This document shows, one piece after another, positions 31,333 to 40,221 of a DNA stretch of 40,364 nucleotides (position 1 is the stretch's first letter; each line of letters begins with the position of its first letter). Origin of the DNA: Rhodospirillaceae bacterium (lineage in GTDB: Bacteria > Pseudomonadota > Alphaproteobacteria > GCA-2746255); NCBI GenBank assembly GCA_002746255.1, contig NVWO01000003.1:80570-120933 (forward strand), read 5' to 3'. The position numbers and the translations under genes are program-made. The notes under the pieces are model-generated. The model made no database searches, was not told the DNA's origin, and saw only the letters and a list, made by a program, of their open reading frames with translations.

Positions 31333-32400
31333 ATGGCCGAGAACATCGCTGACAACAGCAAGCTGGCATTCGTCGAATTAAACGCGCGCAGCCGAGAGAT
31401 TTTTAGCCACATCGTCGAAGCCTATGTCGAGACAGGCTCGCCGGTTGGTTCGGCGGTGCTGGCGCGGATGTTGCGCGTGCCGCTTTCCTCGGCGACGGTC
31501 CGCAACGTGATGGCGGAACTTGAAATGGCAGGGTTGCTGTATTCGCCGCATATTTCCGCCGGGCGATTGCCGACGGAGGCGGGTCTGCAGCTTTTCGTTG
31601 ACGGTATCCTTGAAATTGGCGGGTTGAGCGAGACGGAATGCCGCGACATCGAGCGGCAATGTGCGCCGGAAGGGCGCAGCATGCAGGAGCTTCTGGAAGA
31701 AGCGACCCAGGCGCTGTCGGGCCTTTCCTGCTGTGCCAGCCTGGTGGTTGCGCCAAAGACGGAACGCGCGCTAAAGCACATTGAATTCGTTCGGCTTGGC
31801 CCTGATCGCGCCCTTGTTGTCATCGTGACGGAAGATGGCACCGTGGAAAATCGTATTCTTGAACTGCCGATTGGCCTGCCGGCGTCCGCCCTGGTCGAGG
31901 CGACGAACTATCTCACCGCCCGGCTTGTGGGCCGGACCTTTGGCGAGGCGCAGGCGGAAATCCTGGAAGAAATCCGTGCCCAGCGCGCGCAGCTGGACAC
32001 GCGGACGTCTCGGGTGGTTGCCGCCGGGCTGGCCACCTGGGCGGGCGGGGAAGGCCGGGGGTCCCTCATTGTTCGCGGTCAGGCGCGGCTTCTGGAAGAC
32101 GTCACTGCGGTTGAAGAAATCGAAGGAATCCGCGCGCTTTTCGATGCGCTCGAACGAAAGGAAATGCTAAGTCGCTTGCTTTCGCTTTCCCAAGATGCGC
32201 AGGGTGTGCGCATCTTCATCGGTTCCGAAAGCGAACTCTTTGGCCTTTCGGGTTGTTCCATGATCGTCTCGCCGTTTCGCAACAGCCGCCAGCAGATTGT
32301 TGGCACCATTGGCGTTGTCGGCCCGACGCGGATCAATTATGCGCGGATCATTCCGATGGTAGATTACACCGCCCAGTTAATCGGGCGCTTTGTCGGCTAA
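31333..32400 (+). CDS. hrcA: Heat-inducible transcription repressor HrcA
   Basis: HrcA represses heat-shock operons by binding CIRCE and depends on GroEL to fold. The 355 residues begin with a winged-helix domain: LNARSREIFSHIVEAYVETG, SPVGS, SSATVRNVMAELEMAGLLY, then SPHISAGRLPTEAGLQLFVD. The C-terminal GAF-like dimerisation domain ends IGVVGPTRINYARIIPMVDY (family hallmark). It heads the hrcA-grpE-dnaK-dnaJ group; with no CIRCE here, its targets are probably elsewhere, such as groESL. Confidence 0.97.
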   Translation: MAENIADNSKLAFVELNARSREIFSHIVEAYVETGSPVGSAVLARMLRVPLSSATVRNVMAELEMAGLLYSPHISAGRLPTEAGLQLFVDGILEIGGLSETECRDIERQCAPEGRSMQELLEEATQALSGLSCCASLVVAPKTERALKHIEFVRLGPDRALVVIVTEDGTVENRILELPIGLPASALVEATNYLTARLVGRTFGEAQAEILEEIRAQRAQLDTRTSRVVAAGLATWAGGEGRGSLIVRGQARLLEDVTAVEEIEGIRALFDALERKEMLSRLLSLSQDAQGVRIFIGSESELFGLSGCSMIVSPFRNSRQQIVGTIGVVGPTRINYARIIPMVDYTAQLIGRFVG

Positions 32401-32436
32401 CATTTTATTGGATAAGAACGGTCGCGATTGCTTGAA

Positions 32437-33096
32437 ATGATGAAACCAGACGAAAACGAAACACCGCCATCAGACAATATTCCGACCCCGGAACCGGCCC
32501 GGACGGGCACGCAAGAAGCATCCGACGCCATCCCGGCATCGGACGCCCCGCAAGATGCGGCGGCGACCGAGGAAGAAAACCCCACTGCCGATCTTGAAGG
32601 CGAGCTTGCCGAGGCGAAGGACCAATTGTTGCGGACCCTTGCCGATATGGAAAATCTGCGCGCGCGCACCACGCGTGAACAGGCGCAGACGCGCAAATTT
32701 GCCATTGCCGATTTTGCCCGGGCGATTTTAAGCGTTGCGGACAATCTGCGCCGCGCCACGGATCTGGCGCCAGACCCGGAAAGCCTGTCAGACCCACGCC
32801 TGAAACCGCTGGTTGAAGGCGTGACGATGACGGAAAAAGAGCTGTTTGCCATCCTTGAGCGGCACAACATCAAGGAAGTCGCGCCGATGGGCGAAAAATT
32901 TAACCACAATTTGCATCAGGCAATGTTCGAGGTGCCGACCGCGGATGCGGCGCCCGGAACCATCGTCGAGGTCATGCAGATCGGCTATGTGCTCCACGAT
33001 CGCCTGCTGCGCCCGGCGATGGTCGGCGTTGCCAGGCCACCGGCGGAAGGTGAAGACAGCACCAAGCCTGCGCCTCGGGTGGATACGGAGGCGTAA
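32437..33096 (+). CDS. grpE: Nucleotide exchange factor GrpE
   Basis: GrpE releases ADP from DnaK and acts as a heat sensor of the chaperone cycle. The 219 residues have a disordered N-terminus rich in P, E, A and T, then a long helix (LAEAKDQLLRTLADMENLRA) and the core FAIADFARAILSVADNLRRA, GVTMTEKELFAILERHNI, GEKFNHNLHQAMFEVP and GTIVEVMQIGYVLHDRLLRP. ATGATG at 32437 and 32440 are both possible starts. It follows hrcA by 36 bp; dnaK is 221 bp on, with its own promoter candidate. Confidence 0.96.
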   Translation: MMKPDENETPPSDNIPTPEPARTGTQEASDAIPASDAPQDAAATEEENPTADLEGELAEAKDQLLRTLADMENLRARTTREQAQTRKFAIADFARAILSVADNLRRATDLAPDPESLSDPRLKPLVEGVTMTEKELFAILERHNIKEVAPMGEKFNHNLHQAMFEVPTADAAPGTIVEVMQIGYVLHDRLLRPAMVGVARPPAEGEDSTKPAPRVDTEA

Positions 33097-33142
33097 GCGC
33101 GTTCACTTTTTGTCCCGGTTTCCGCGCGGCCCGGCAAAAAAA

Positions 33143-33165
33143 GCGGCGGCGGTGGTTGCCGCCGC
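33143..33165 (-). terminator. Hairpin facing the minus strand between grpE and dnaK
   Basis: GCGGCGGC (33143-33150) and GCCGCCGC (33158-33165) form a perfect 8-bp stem with a 7-base loop. Seven A or more lie just upstream on the plus strand, so on the minus strand the stem is followed by a T-run, as in an intrinsic terminator; on the plus strand there is no T-run. No minus-strand gene here needs it. Confidence 0.45.
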
Positions 33166-33184
33166 AGAAATCACACCTTATATA
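33156..33184 (+). promoter_or_regulatory. Possible dnaK promoter
   Basis: TTGCCG (33156-33161) and TATATA (33179-33184) are 17 bases apart. The -35 lies in the 3' arm of the hairpin. A 221-bp gap before dnaK makes a separate promoter likely; a sigma-32 pattern was not found. Confidence 0.45.
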
Positions 33185-33202
33185 TCCAGCATATATCCAG
33201 CG
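33181..33202. repeat. 11-bp tandem repeat in the dnaK leader
   Basis: TATATCCAGCA (33181-33191) and TATATCCAGCG (33192-33202) differ only in the last base. The period is about one helical turn, and the repeat lies at the predicted start of the dnaK transcript. Confidence 0.75.
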
Positions 33203-33317
33203 ACCAATTCCCGAAAATGTTAAGGGATTTCACGATCCTGCATATCACGGGTCGAAACGGGGGCCATGAGGGTGCCAATTGTGGCTCTCTGGGTTCGCCA
33301 GCGAAGAAGAGGAGACC

Positions 33318-35252
33318 ATGGGCAAAGTCATCGGTATTGATTTGGGGACCACGAATTCTTGTGTCGCCGTTATGGAAGGCAAGAACGCGAAGGTCATCGA
33401 AAACGCAGAGGGCGGGCGCACCACCCCGTCCATGGTGGCATTCACGGAAGACGGCGAACGTCTTGTCGGTCAGGCGGCAAAACGTCAGGGCGTGACCAAT
33501 CCGAAAAACACCTTGTTTGCGGTCAAGCGGTTGATCGGGCGCGCCTATGACGATCCGACGACCCAGGAAGACAAGACAATGGTCCCCTACGAGATCGTGC
33601 GCGCCGACAATGGCGATGCCTGGATCGAGGCTCGTGACGAGCGTTACAGTCCAAGCCAGATCAGCGCCTTCATTCTTCAGAAAATGAAAGAGACGGCAGA
33701 AAGCTATCTTGGCGAGGAAGTCACCCAGGCGGTGATTACGACGCCGGCCTATTTCAACGATTCCCAACGTCAGGCAACGAAGGACGCCGGCAAAATCGCC
33801 GGGCTTGAAGTGCTGCGCATCATCAACGAACCAACGGCGGCTGCCCTTTCCTACGGTCTTGAGAAGAAGGATTGTGGCATAATTGCCGTTTACGATTTAG
33901 GCGGCGGTACGTTCGACGTTTCCGTTCTGGAGATTGGCGACGGTGTTTTCGAGGTGAAGTCAACGAACGGCGATACGTTCCTTGGCGGCGAAGACTTCGA
34001 TAAAAACATCATCGATTACCTTGCCGACGAATTTAAAAAGGACGCGGGCATCGACATCCGCTCGGACCGTCTGGCGCTTCAGCGTTTGAAGGAGGCTGCG
34101 GAAAAAGCAAAGATCGAACTTTCCAGCGCCATGCAGACGGACGTAAACCTTCCCTTCATTACGGCCGACGCGTCGGGGCCAAAGCATCTGAACATCAAAT
34201 TGACGCGCGCCAAGCTCGAAGAACTTGTCGATCCGCTGGTTCAGCGCACCGTTGGGCCGTGCAAGGCGGCGTTGAAGGATGCCGGTCTTAAGGCATCTGA
34301 CATTGATGAAGTTATTCTTGTCGGTGGCATGACGCGGATGCCGAAAATCTACGACATCGTTCAGCAGATCTTTGGCCGGGAGCCGCATCAGGGCGTAAAC
34401 CCCGATGAGGTCGTTGCCATCGGCGCCGCCATTCAGGCCGGCGTTCTGCAGGGCGACGTAAAAGACGTGCTGCTGCTTGACGTCACGCCGCTTTCCCTTG
34501 GCATTGAAACCCTGGGGGGCGTCTTTACGCGTCTCATTGACCGCAACACGACGATCCCCACGCGCAAGAGTCAGACGTTCTCGACGGCCGAGGACAATCA
34601 GACGGCGGTGACGATCCGTGTGTTTCAGGGCGAGCGCGAAATGGCCTCGGACAACAAATTGTTGGGTCAGTTCGACCTGGTAGGCCTTCCGTCGGCGGCG
34701 CGCGGTACGCCACAGATCGAAGTGCGTTTCGACATTGATGCCAACGGCATTGTCAATGTGTCTGCGACGGACAAAGCAACCGGCAAAGAGCAGACCATCC
34801 ACATTCAGGCTTCGGGCGGCCTTTCGGATGAGGACGTCGAAAAGATGGTTGCGGACGCAGAAAGCCATGCCGATGAAGACAAGGAAAAACGCGCACTTGT
34901 CGAGGTGCAAAATCAGGCGGAAGTCTTGCTCTATTCGACGGAAAAAAATCTGAAAGAGTATGGCGAAAAAATTCCGGAAGAAGATAGGTCCGCCATCGCG
35001 GGCGACCTTGAAGCGTTGCGCGACGTAAAGGACGGCACCGATGCCGACGCAATCCGTTCGGCGGTCGAGAAACTGGCCCAGTCCGCGATGAAGCTTGGCG
35101 AAGCGATGTACAAGGACAGCCAGGAAGCGGAAGGTGGCGAGATGCCGGAAGGTGGCGAGATGCCTTCGGGCGAAGAGGCGGCGCCAAAAGAAGACGACGT
35201 CGTGGATGCCGACTTCGAGGAGGTCAAGGACGAGAACGAAAAGAAAGACTAG
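33318..35252 (+). CDS. dnaK: Molecular chaperone DnaK (Hsp70)
   Basis: DnaK folds and protects proteins using ATP, with DnaJ and GrpE. The 644 residues have all family signatures: [17 protein letters not shown] at the start, [20 protein letters not shown] near 195, and [17 protein letters not shown] near 335. The substrate-binding domain starts at [19 protein letters not shown]. The C-terminal lid ends in an acidic tail with duplicated EGGEMP and [12 protein letters not shown] chose ATG 33318, preceded by AGAAGAGGAG. dnaJ follows after 68 bp with two hairpins between. Confidence 0.99.
   Translation: MGKVIGIDLGTTNSCVAVMEGKNAKVIENAEGGRTTPSMVAFTEDGERLVGQAAKRQGVTNPKNTLFAVKRLIGRAYDDPTTQEDKTMVPYEIVRADNGDAWIEARDERYSPSQISAFILQKMKETAESYLGEEVTQAVITTPAYFNDSQRQATKDAGKIAGLEVLRIINEPTAAALSYGLEKKDCGIIAVYDLGGGTFDVSVLEIGDGVFEVKSTNGDTFLGGEDFDKNIIDYLADEFKKDAGIDIRSDRLALQRLKEAAEKAKIELSSAMQTDVNLPFITADASGPKHLNIKLTRAKLEELVDPLVQRTVGPCKAALKDAGLKASDIDEVILVGGMTRMPKIYDIVQQIFGREPHQGVNPDEVVAIGAAIQAGVLQGDVKDVLLLDVTPLSLGIETLGGVFTRLIDRNTTIPTRKSQTFSTAEDNQTAVTIRVFQGEREMASDNKLLGQFDLVGLPSAARGTPQIEVRFDIDANGIVNVSATDKATGKEQTIHIQASGGLSDEDVEKMVADAESHADEDKEKRALVEVQNQAEVLLYSTEKNLKEYGEKIPEEDRSAIAGDLEALRDVKDGTDADAIRSAVEKLAQSAMKLGEAMYKDSQEAEGGEMPEGGEMPSGEEAAPKEDDVVDADFEEVKDENEKKD
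35129..35164. repeat. 18-bp tandem duplication in the dnaK tail
   Basis: GGAAGGTGGCGAGATGCC occurs twice without mismatch (35129-35146, 35147-35164). It keeps frame and encodes the repeated EGGEMP in the disordered DnaK tail. Confidence 0.85.
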
Positions 35253-35287
35253 CCGTTCGGCGCTTTTGAACGGCATCTTTTCGATGC
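35253..35287 (+). terminator. Two hairpins between dnaK and dnaJ
   Basis: CCGTTC (35253-35258) pairs with GAACGG (35268-35273) directly after the dnaK stop; GCATC (35273-35277) pairs with GATGC (35283-35287) around TTTTC. A short T-run separates them. They may reduce read-through into dnaJ or protect the dnaK mRNA end. Confidence 0.4.
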
Positions 35288-35320
35288 GATAGAGCCTTTT
35301 CCACCTCTGGAGCTTCCCTT

Positions 35321-36451
35321 ATGGCCAAACGCGACTATTACGAAGTTCTTGGCATTGAAAAAAACATGTCTCCTGCGGAGATGAAAAAAGCCTATCGCAA
35401 GCTGGCGATGAAATTTCATCCGGATCGCAACCCAGACGACAAATCCGCCGAGCAGAAGTTCAAGGATGTCAACGAAGCCTACGACATCCTGAAGGACGAA
35501 CAGAAGCGTGCTGCCTATGACCGTTTTGGCCATGCGGCCTTTGAAAATGGCGGTCCCCAGCCGGGCCAGCCGGGCACCGGCGACTTCAGCGGTTTTGCCG
35601 ATATCTTCGACGAAATGTTTGGCGATTTTGGTCACGGCGGACGGTCCAGATCCGGTGCCGGGCGCGGTTCCGATCTTCGCTACAATCTCGAAATCACCCT
35701 TGAGGAAGCCTTTAAGGGCAAGCAGACGGAAATTCGTGTGCCCACCCTTGTTGGTTGCAAGACGTGCGACGGCAGTGGCGCGTCGCCGGGTTCGGGCCCG
35801 GTCACCTGCAAAGCCTGTGCGGGTGCCGGCAAGGTCCGCGCCCAACAGGGGTTTTTCACGGTCGAGAGGACCTGCCCCACCTGTCGTGGCGCTGGCCGCG
35901 TCATCGAAAAGCCGTGCACGGCCTGCAACGGTCTTGGCCGGGTGCAAAAAGAAAAGAAGCTTTCTGTGGCAATTCCGGCGGGTGTGGAGGAGGGCATGCG
36001 CATTCGCCTCACCGGCGAGGGCGAGTCCGGGGTGCGTGGCGGTCCCTCCGGCGATCTCTATCTTTTCATCGCAATCAAACCGCATCGTTTTTTCCGGCGC
36101 GAAGGGCCGCATCTTTTCTGCCGGGTGCCGGTGCCGATGATGGTGGCGGTCCTGGGGGGCAAGGTCGACGTGCCGACAATCGACGGCACGCGGACGCGGG
36201 TCGCTATTTCGGCAGGCACCCAGACCGGCCGTCAGTTTCGCCTGAAGGGCAAGGGAATGGTCACGCATCGGCGTTCGACCCGTGGCGATATGTACATTGA
36301 CGCCGTCGTCGAAACGCCGGTCAATCTCACGAAGCGCCAGCAGGAATTGCTGCGCGAATTTGGAAAGTCCGGCAATCCGAAAAAAATGCACCCGGCGTCG
36401 GAGGGGTTCCTCGACAAGGTGAAAGAGCTTTGGGACGATCTTCGCGATTAG
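35321..36451 (+). CDS. dnaJ: Molecular chaperone DnaJ (Hsp40)
   Basis: DnaJ delivers substrates to DnaK and stimulates its ATPase. The 376 residues comprise the J domain (1-70) with [10 protein letters not shown] carrying HPD, a Gly/Phe-rich linker (75-125), four zinc-binding repeats [24 protein letters not shown] and CTACNGLG (about 147-210), and the C-terminal beta domains ending with a helix ([13 protein letters not shown]). All CXXCXGXG repeats are intact. GGAGC stands before the ATG. Confidence 0.98.
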   Translation: MAKRDYYEVLGIEKNMSPAEMKKAYRKLAMKFHPDRNPDDKSAEQKFKDVNEAYDILKDEQKRAAYDRFGHAAFENGGPQPGQPGTGDFSGFADIFDEMFGDFGHGGRSRSGAGRGSDLRYNLEITLEEAFKGKQTEIRVPTLVGCKTCDGSGASPGSGPVTCKACAGAGKVRAQQGFFTVERTCPTCRGAGRVIEKPCTACNGLGRVQKEKKLSVAIPAGVEEGMRIRLTGEGESGVRGGPSGDLYLFIAIKPHRFFRREGPHLFCRVPVPMMVAVLGGKVDVPTIDGTRTRVAISAGTQTGRQFRLKGKGMVTHRRSTRGDMYIDAVVETPVNLTKRQQELLREFGKSGNPKKMHPASEGFLDKVKELWDDLRD

Positions 36452-36566
36452 TCACATCGCCCTACGGCCTTGCTTTGCCGCCTCGCCTGGCCGACGGGTC
36501 AAAAATTTTCCTCTGCTTCCCATTCCGCCTTGTGTTTAAATCCCGAAGAAGACTGGGAGAAATGAA

Positions 36567-37319
36567 ATGACGGAAACCCGTATCGGAATTTTGGGCGCGG
36601 GCGGGCGCATGGGCTGCATGTTGATCCGCGAAATCGCGGAACAGAACCTTTGCCTTGCTGCCGCAGCGGAAAAGGCAGGCCACGCGGCCTGCGGCGAAGA
36701 TGCCGGCTGTGTGGCCGGGCTGGCGCCTCTTGGTGTGACCGTTACCGATAACCCGGCCGCGCTTTTCTCGGCGTCGGACGTTGTGATTGATTTTACATGG
36801 CCGACGGCGACGGTGTGTCACGCCAGCCTGGCCGTTGAAACAAAGACAGCTCTGGTTATCGGCACGACCGGAATGGACCCGGATCAGGAAAAGGCCATTG
36901 CCACCGCTGCGGGTCACGCCGCCATCGTCAAGGCGCCGAATATGAGCCTGGCCGTTAATCTTCTCTTTGCGCTCGCCCGGCACGCCGCCTCCGTTCTGGA
37001 CGCGGCGTATGACGTTTCGGTATCGGAAATTCATCACCGTCACAAGCTGGACTCGCCGTCCGGAACGGCGCTGGCGCTTCGTGACGCGGCGGTTGCGGGC
37101 GGGCGGAAAACAGACGAAATCGCCATGACAGCGATTCGGGCCGGCGACATCGTCGGCGAACACGGCATTCTGTTTGCTGGCGCCGGCGAACGACTGGAAA
37201 TCACTCACAAAGCAACGTCCCGCGAAGTTTTTGCCCGCGGTGCCGTGCATGCGGCGCGCTGGGTTGCGGGCCAGCCCCCAGGTCTTTACGGCATGGCGGA
37301 CGTGCTCGGCCTGGATTAG
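36567..37319 (+). CDS. dapB: 4-hydroxy-tetrahydrodipicolinate reductase
   Basis: DapB reduces hydroxytetrahydrodipicolinate in lysine and meso-diaminopimelate synthesis, which feeds peptidoglycan. The 250 residues have the nucleotide fold GILGAGGRMGCMLIREI, VVIDFTWP, VIGTTGMD and the catalytic block SVSEIHHRHKLDSPSGTALA with the HH and the KLDSPSGTA lysine. AGDIVGEHGILFAGAGERLE and TREVFARGAV-like (TSREVFARGAVHAARW) are also standard. It follows dnaJ after 115 bp; the dnaJ-dapB-nth order is common in alphaproteobacteria. Confidence 0.97.
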   Translation: MTETRIGILGAGGRMGCMLIREIAEQNLCLAAAAEKAGHAACGEDAGCVAGLAPLGVTVTDNPAALFSASDVVIDFTWPTATVCHASLAVETKTALVIGTTGMDPDQEKAIATAAGHAAIVKAPNMSLAVNLLFALARHAASVLDAAYDVSVSEIHHRHKLDSPSGTALALRDAAVAGGRKTDEIAMTAIRAGDIVGEHGILFAGAGERLEITHKATSREVFARGAVHAARWVAGQPPGLYGMADVLGLD

Positions 37320-37362
37320 AGCTGGGCGCATTTTCGTCCTTTAGGGAAGGCATATCTGCCTC

Positions 37363-37998
37363 ATGCAACGCGCAAAGATTGAAAAGTTTTTTGCGGCCCT
37401 TGCCAAGGCAAATCCGGACCCGAAAAGTGAACTCAACTATTTCAACCCCTACACGTTGCTGGTTGCGGTCGTGCTTTCCGCCCAGGCAACGGATGTTGGC
37501 GTCAACAAGGCGACCGGGCCGCTCTTTGCCATCGTTCGCTCACCGGAAAAGATGGTGGAACTTGGCGAGGAAAAGCTTCGTCACGCCATTCGCACGATCG
37601 GCCTTTTCAATACGAAGGCAAAACACATCATCCGCCTCAGCCAATTGCTTGTGGATCGCCATGGCAGCAAGGTCCCGCAAGACCGCGCCGCCCTTGAAAG
37701 CCTTCCAGGCGTTGGGCGCAAGACAGCAAACGTTGTTTTAAACGTTGCCTTTGGGCAGCCGACGATGGCCGTCGATACGCATATTTTTCGTATTGGCAAC
37801 CGGACGGGGCTGGCACCGGGGAAAACGCCGCGCGCCGTTGAAGATGGCCTGCTAAAGGCGGTGCCGAAAAAATATCGCCGCCATGCGCATCATTGGCTCA
37901 TTCTTCATGGCCGCTATGTTTGCAAGGCGCGCAAACCGGATTGTACGCGCTGCCTCCTGCGCAGTCTCTGTGAATATAAAGCAAAAACAGAAGCTTAG
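37363..37998 (+). CDS. nth: Endonuclease III
   Basis: Nth is the bifunctional glycosylase/AP lyase that removes oxidised pyrimidines from DNA. The 211 residues have LVAVVLSAQATDVGVNKAT, the helix-hairpin-helix SLPGVGRKTANVVLN with the catalytic lysine, the aspartate in AVDTHIFRIGNR, and the [4Fe-4S] motif C-X6-C-X2-C-X5-C in CKARKPDCTRCLLRSLC. Its stop overlaps that of the convergent lipoprotein gene by four bases. It follows dapB by 43 bp. Confidence 0.98.
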   Translation: MQRAKIEKFFAALAKANPDPKSELNYFNPYTLLVAVVLSAQATDVGVNKATGPLFAIVRSPEKMVELGEEKLRHAIRTIGLFNTKAKHIIRLSQLLVDRHGSKVPQDRAALESLPGVGRKTANVVLNVAFGQPTMAVDTHIFRIGNRTGLAPGKTPRAVEDGLLKAVPKKYRRHAHHWLILHGRYVCKARKPDCTRCLLRSLCEYKAKTEA

Positions 37999-38399
37999 CT
38001 TAAAGGTGGCGCGTCTTTCGCCGCCAGGATTTGCTCAAAACACCGTTCGCGTGGAAACGCCGCATCCGGCTGAATGCGCAGTTCCAGATAGTTGACGCGA
38101 TGGGTTGCGCCGTCTTCGTAAAGAAAAAGATCAAGAATGCAGGCGCCTGCCAGATATTGCCAGACCTCCGCCGGGCCGTCGCGCCGGATAAGCTGTGGCG
38201 CGCCAAGCTGATTTTGAACCGCCGCTTTGTTCAGCCCAACAAGTTCGGCCGCGTTCGGGTGTGTCGCCGTTTCTTGTGGCGTTGTGCCCTGAACAGTGGG
38301 CGGGCGCATGCTATGGGATTGCGTTGTTGCGGCGCATCCCGAAAGCAGCATCGGGAAAAGCGCGAACAGAAAAAGCGGCGCGGTTTCTTTTTTTCTCAT
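37995..38399 (-). CDS. Small lipoprotein of unknown function
   Basis: This 134-residue protein has a signal peptide with lipobox LLSGC (Cys22), a Ser/Thr/Pro-rich spacer and a folded part from about 50: AAELVGLNKAAVQNQLGAP, EVWQYLAGACILDLFLYED and VNYLELRI. The motif L-G-----V---LG-P--RR-GPAEVWQY recalls the SmpA/BamE-like fold of small outer-membrane lipoproteins, but I cannot assign it to BamE. The start overlaps the EI24 gene stop by four bases (ATGA), so the two are translated together. It converges on nth. Confidence 0.75.
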   Translation of the reverse strand: MRKKETAPLFLFALFPMLLSGCAATTQSHSMRPPTVQGTTPQETATHPNAAELVGLNKAAVQNQLGAPQLIRRDGPAEVWQYLAGACILDLFLYEDGATHRVNYLELRIQPDAAFPRERCFEQILAAKDAPPLS

Positions 38400-39067
38400 G
38401 TTGTTTTCTTTCGCAGCTGCTCAAAAAGATGCAAGGCCAGCGCCGCCCCAAAGGCTGGTGCGACAAGGTTGATGCCCGGAAGGACGGAAAAAAGCGCGAT
38501 GGTCATGCCGCATAGAAAAATACGTCCCCGATGGGTTTGGCGAAAGGTGCGCGCTTCAATGGGGTCGAGACGCCGCATGGCGACAAGTTCGTAATATTCA
38601 CGTCCCAGAAGATAGCCGTTCATTCCAAGAAAAAGAACGGCCCCAAGAAAGGGGAAAAAATAGGCGGGCAGAAAAAGCAGGTTGAGAAGAACAAGCACCC
38701 CGGTGAATTTTGCTGTCGTCATCAACACGTCGGCAAAGCCTTGCCTGCGTGGCGGTGCCAGGGCCGGGTAGGCGCGTTTTTCGACGGTGACGAGAAGGTC
38801 TTCCAGAAAAAAGCCCAGGCTTAGGGTGACGAAGGCGGGAAAGAGAAAAAGCGTCAGCAGGAAAACGGCAACAAATCCGCCAAGGTCGAAAAAGCTCTCC
38901 AGCCAGCCGCTTTCAAAAAAAGTGGTGCCGTAAAAAAAAGCCCCGCCAAGACCCCACAGGCAAATCGTTGCCACGACGGCAAACCCGGCGCCGCGCAACA
39001 GAAGGCTGCGGAAAACCGGATCGCCAAACTGGCCAAGCGTTCGCAGAAAGGCAATAAGCATGGGCAT
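38396..39067 (-). CDS. EI24/CysZ-like membrane protein
   Basis: This 223-residue integral membrane protein has four or five hydrophobic segments (GAGFAVVATICLWGLGGAFF, FVAVFLLTLFLFPAFVTLSL, VLVLLNLLFLPAYFFPFLGA, FLCGMTIALFSVLPGINLVA) and the segment NGYLLGREYYELVAMRRL, which marks the EI24/CysZ family. CysZ transports sulfate, yet the alphaproteobacterial EI24 proteins are not shown to do so, and no sulfate genes lie near. ATG 39061 is an alternative start with better ribosome binding spacing. It is divergent from the kinase gene. Confidence 0.85.
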   Translation of the reverse strand: MPMLIAFLRTLGQFGDPVFRSLLLRGAGFAVVATICLWGLGGAFFYGTTFFESGWLESFFDLGGFVAVFLLTLFLFPAFVTLSLGFFLEDLLVTVEKRAYPALAPPRRQGFADVLMTTAKFTGVLVLLNLLFLPAYFFPFLGAVLFLGMNGYLLGREYYELVAMRRLDPIEARTFRQTHRGRIFLCGMTIALFSVLPGINLVAPAFGAALALHLFEQLRKKTT

Positions 39068-39197
39068 CTCTTAAGCAGGGCTTGCAAACTTGCAGGCAGG
39101 TTTACCCGGCGCCATTCCGCCCTGCAAGGGCCGTCTTGTCGTGGATGGCGGGGGCGGCTAAGGTCCGGTGCAAAGCAGGTTTTGAAAGGAGTTGCAG

Positions 39198-40205
39198 ATG
39201 GGAGACGGTTCGCTGGATGTTGTTGGCATCGGCAATGCCATTGTTGATGTGATCACCCATGCGGCGGAAAAAGATATTGCCGACCTGGAGCTGACGAAAG
39301 GCGCGATGACGCTGATCGACGCGGCCCGGGCCGAATTCCTCTATGAGCGAATGGGGGCTGCCGTTGAGATTTCCGGCGGTTCGGCGGCAAACACGATGGT
39401 CGGCTGCGCGCAGCTGGGCGGGGCCGCCGCCTATATCGGCAAGGTGCGAAACGACCAGTTCGGTGGTATTTTCCTTCATGATATTTCCGCCGCTGGTGTT
39501 GAATTCCCGACGCCCCCGGCGATCACCGGCGAGCCGACGGCGCGGTGCCTCGTTTTTGTTACTCCGGATGCCCAACGCACGATGGAAACCTATCTCGGCG
39601 CTTCCGTCGGGCTTGGGCCGGACGACATCGACGCGGCCTGCATCCGCCGTGCAAAAATCACCTATCTTGAAGGCTATCTTTGGGACGCGCCGCCGGCGAA
39701 GGAGGCCTTCGTGCGTGCGTCTAAAATTGCACATGAAGCCGGGCAAAAGGTCGCGTTGACTCTTTCAGACGCCTTTTGTGTTGATCGCCACCGTTCGTCC
39801 TTTCAGGAACTGATTGCGGCGCATGTCGATATTCTTTTTGCGAATGAGGCAGAGATTCTTTCGCTCTATCAGGTGACGGATTTCGATCAGGCCCTGGCGC
39901 AGGTAAAAAATCACTGCGAAATAGTGGCACTGACCCGAAGCGAAAAAGGCGCGGTCATCCTTTCCCGGGACGACACTCATACAATCGAAGCGGAGCCTGT
40001 CGCACAAGTGCTCGACACCACCGGTGCCGGGGATCTTTTCGCAGCGGGCTTTCTGTTTGGCGTAACGCGTGGTCACAGCCCCGCAATTTGCGGTCGCATT
40101 GGCAGCATCTGCGCCGCCGAGATCATCAGCCATTTCGGCGCGCGGCCGGAAAAATCACTGGATCAACTGGTGGTCGAGCGCATGGGACCGGGCGTGCTTG
40201 GCTAA
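39198..40205 (+). CDS. PfkB-family carbohydrate/adenosine kinase
   Basis: PfkB-family enzymes phosphorylate sugars or nucleosides; alphaproteobacterial members like this one are often annotated adenosine kinase. The 335 residues start LDVVGIGNAIVDVITHA, and have ISGGSAANTMVGCAQLGG (substrate-binding GGSAANT), YIGKVRNDQFG, FANEAEILSLY, and the catalytic DTTGAGDLFAAGFLFG near the C-terminus with the base aspartate. AAGGAG stands six bases before ATG 39198, deciding this start over the TTG at 39192. It is followed by the AmpG-like gene after 16 bp. The substrate is not certain. Confidence 0.9.
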   Translation: MGDGSLDVVGIGNAIVDVITHAAEKDIADLELTKGAMTLIDAARAEFLYERMGAAVEISGGSAANTMVGCAQLGGAAAYIGKVRNDQFGGIFLHDISAAGVEFPTPPAITGEPTARCLVFVTPDAQRTMETYLGASVGLGPDDIDAACIRRAKITYLEGYLWDAPPAKEAFVRASKIAHEAGQKVALTLSDAFCVDRHRSSFQELIAAHVDILFANEAEILSLYQVTDFDQALAQVKNHCEIVALTRSEKGAVILSRDDTHTIEAEPVAQVLDTTGAGDLFAAGFLFGVTRGHSPAICGRIGSICAAEIISHFGARPEKSLDQLVVERMGPGVLG

Positions 40206-40221
40206 ACAGCCGTCGTTTGCA

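Noticed and set aside
32431-32437. CTTGAAA as a sigma-32 -35 box at the grpE start
   Set aside because: It lies on the start codon and no matching -10 follows at the right distance.
33960-35276. Long open frame (438 codons) antisense to dnaK
   Set aside because: dnaK is a certain gene and the antisense frame shows no family motifs; it is a by-product of codon bias.
35249-36391. Long open frame (380 codons) antisense to dnaJ
   Set aside because: No recognisable domain, and it mirrors the dnaJ codons.
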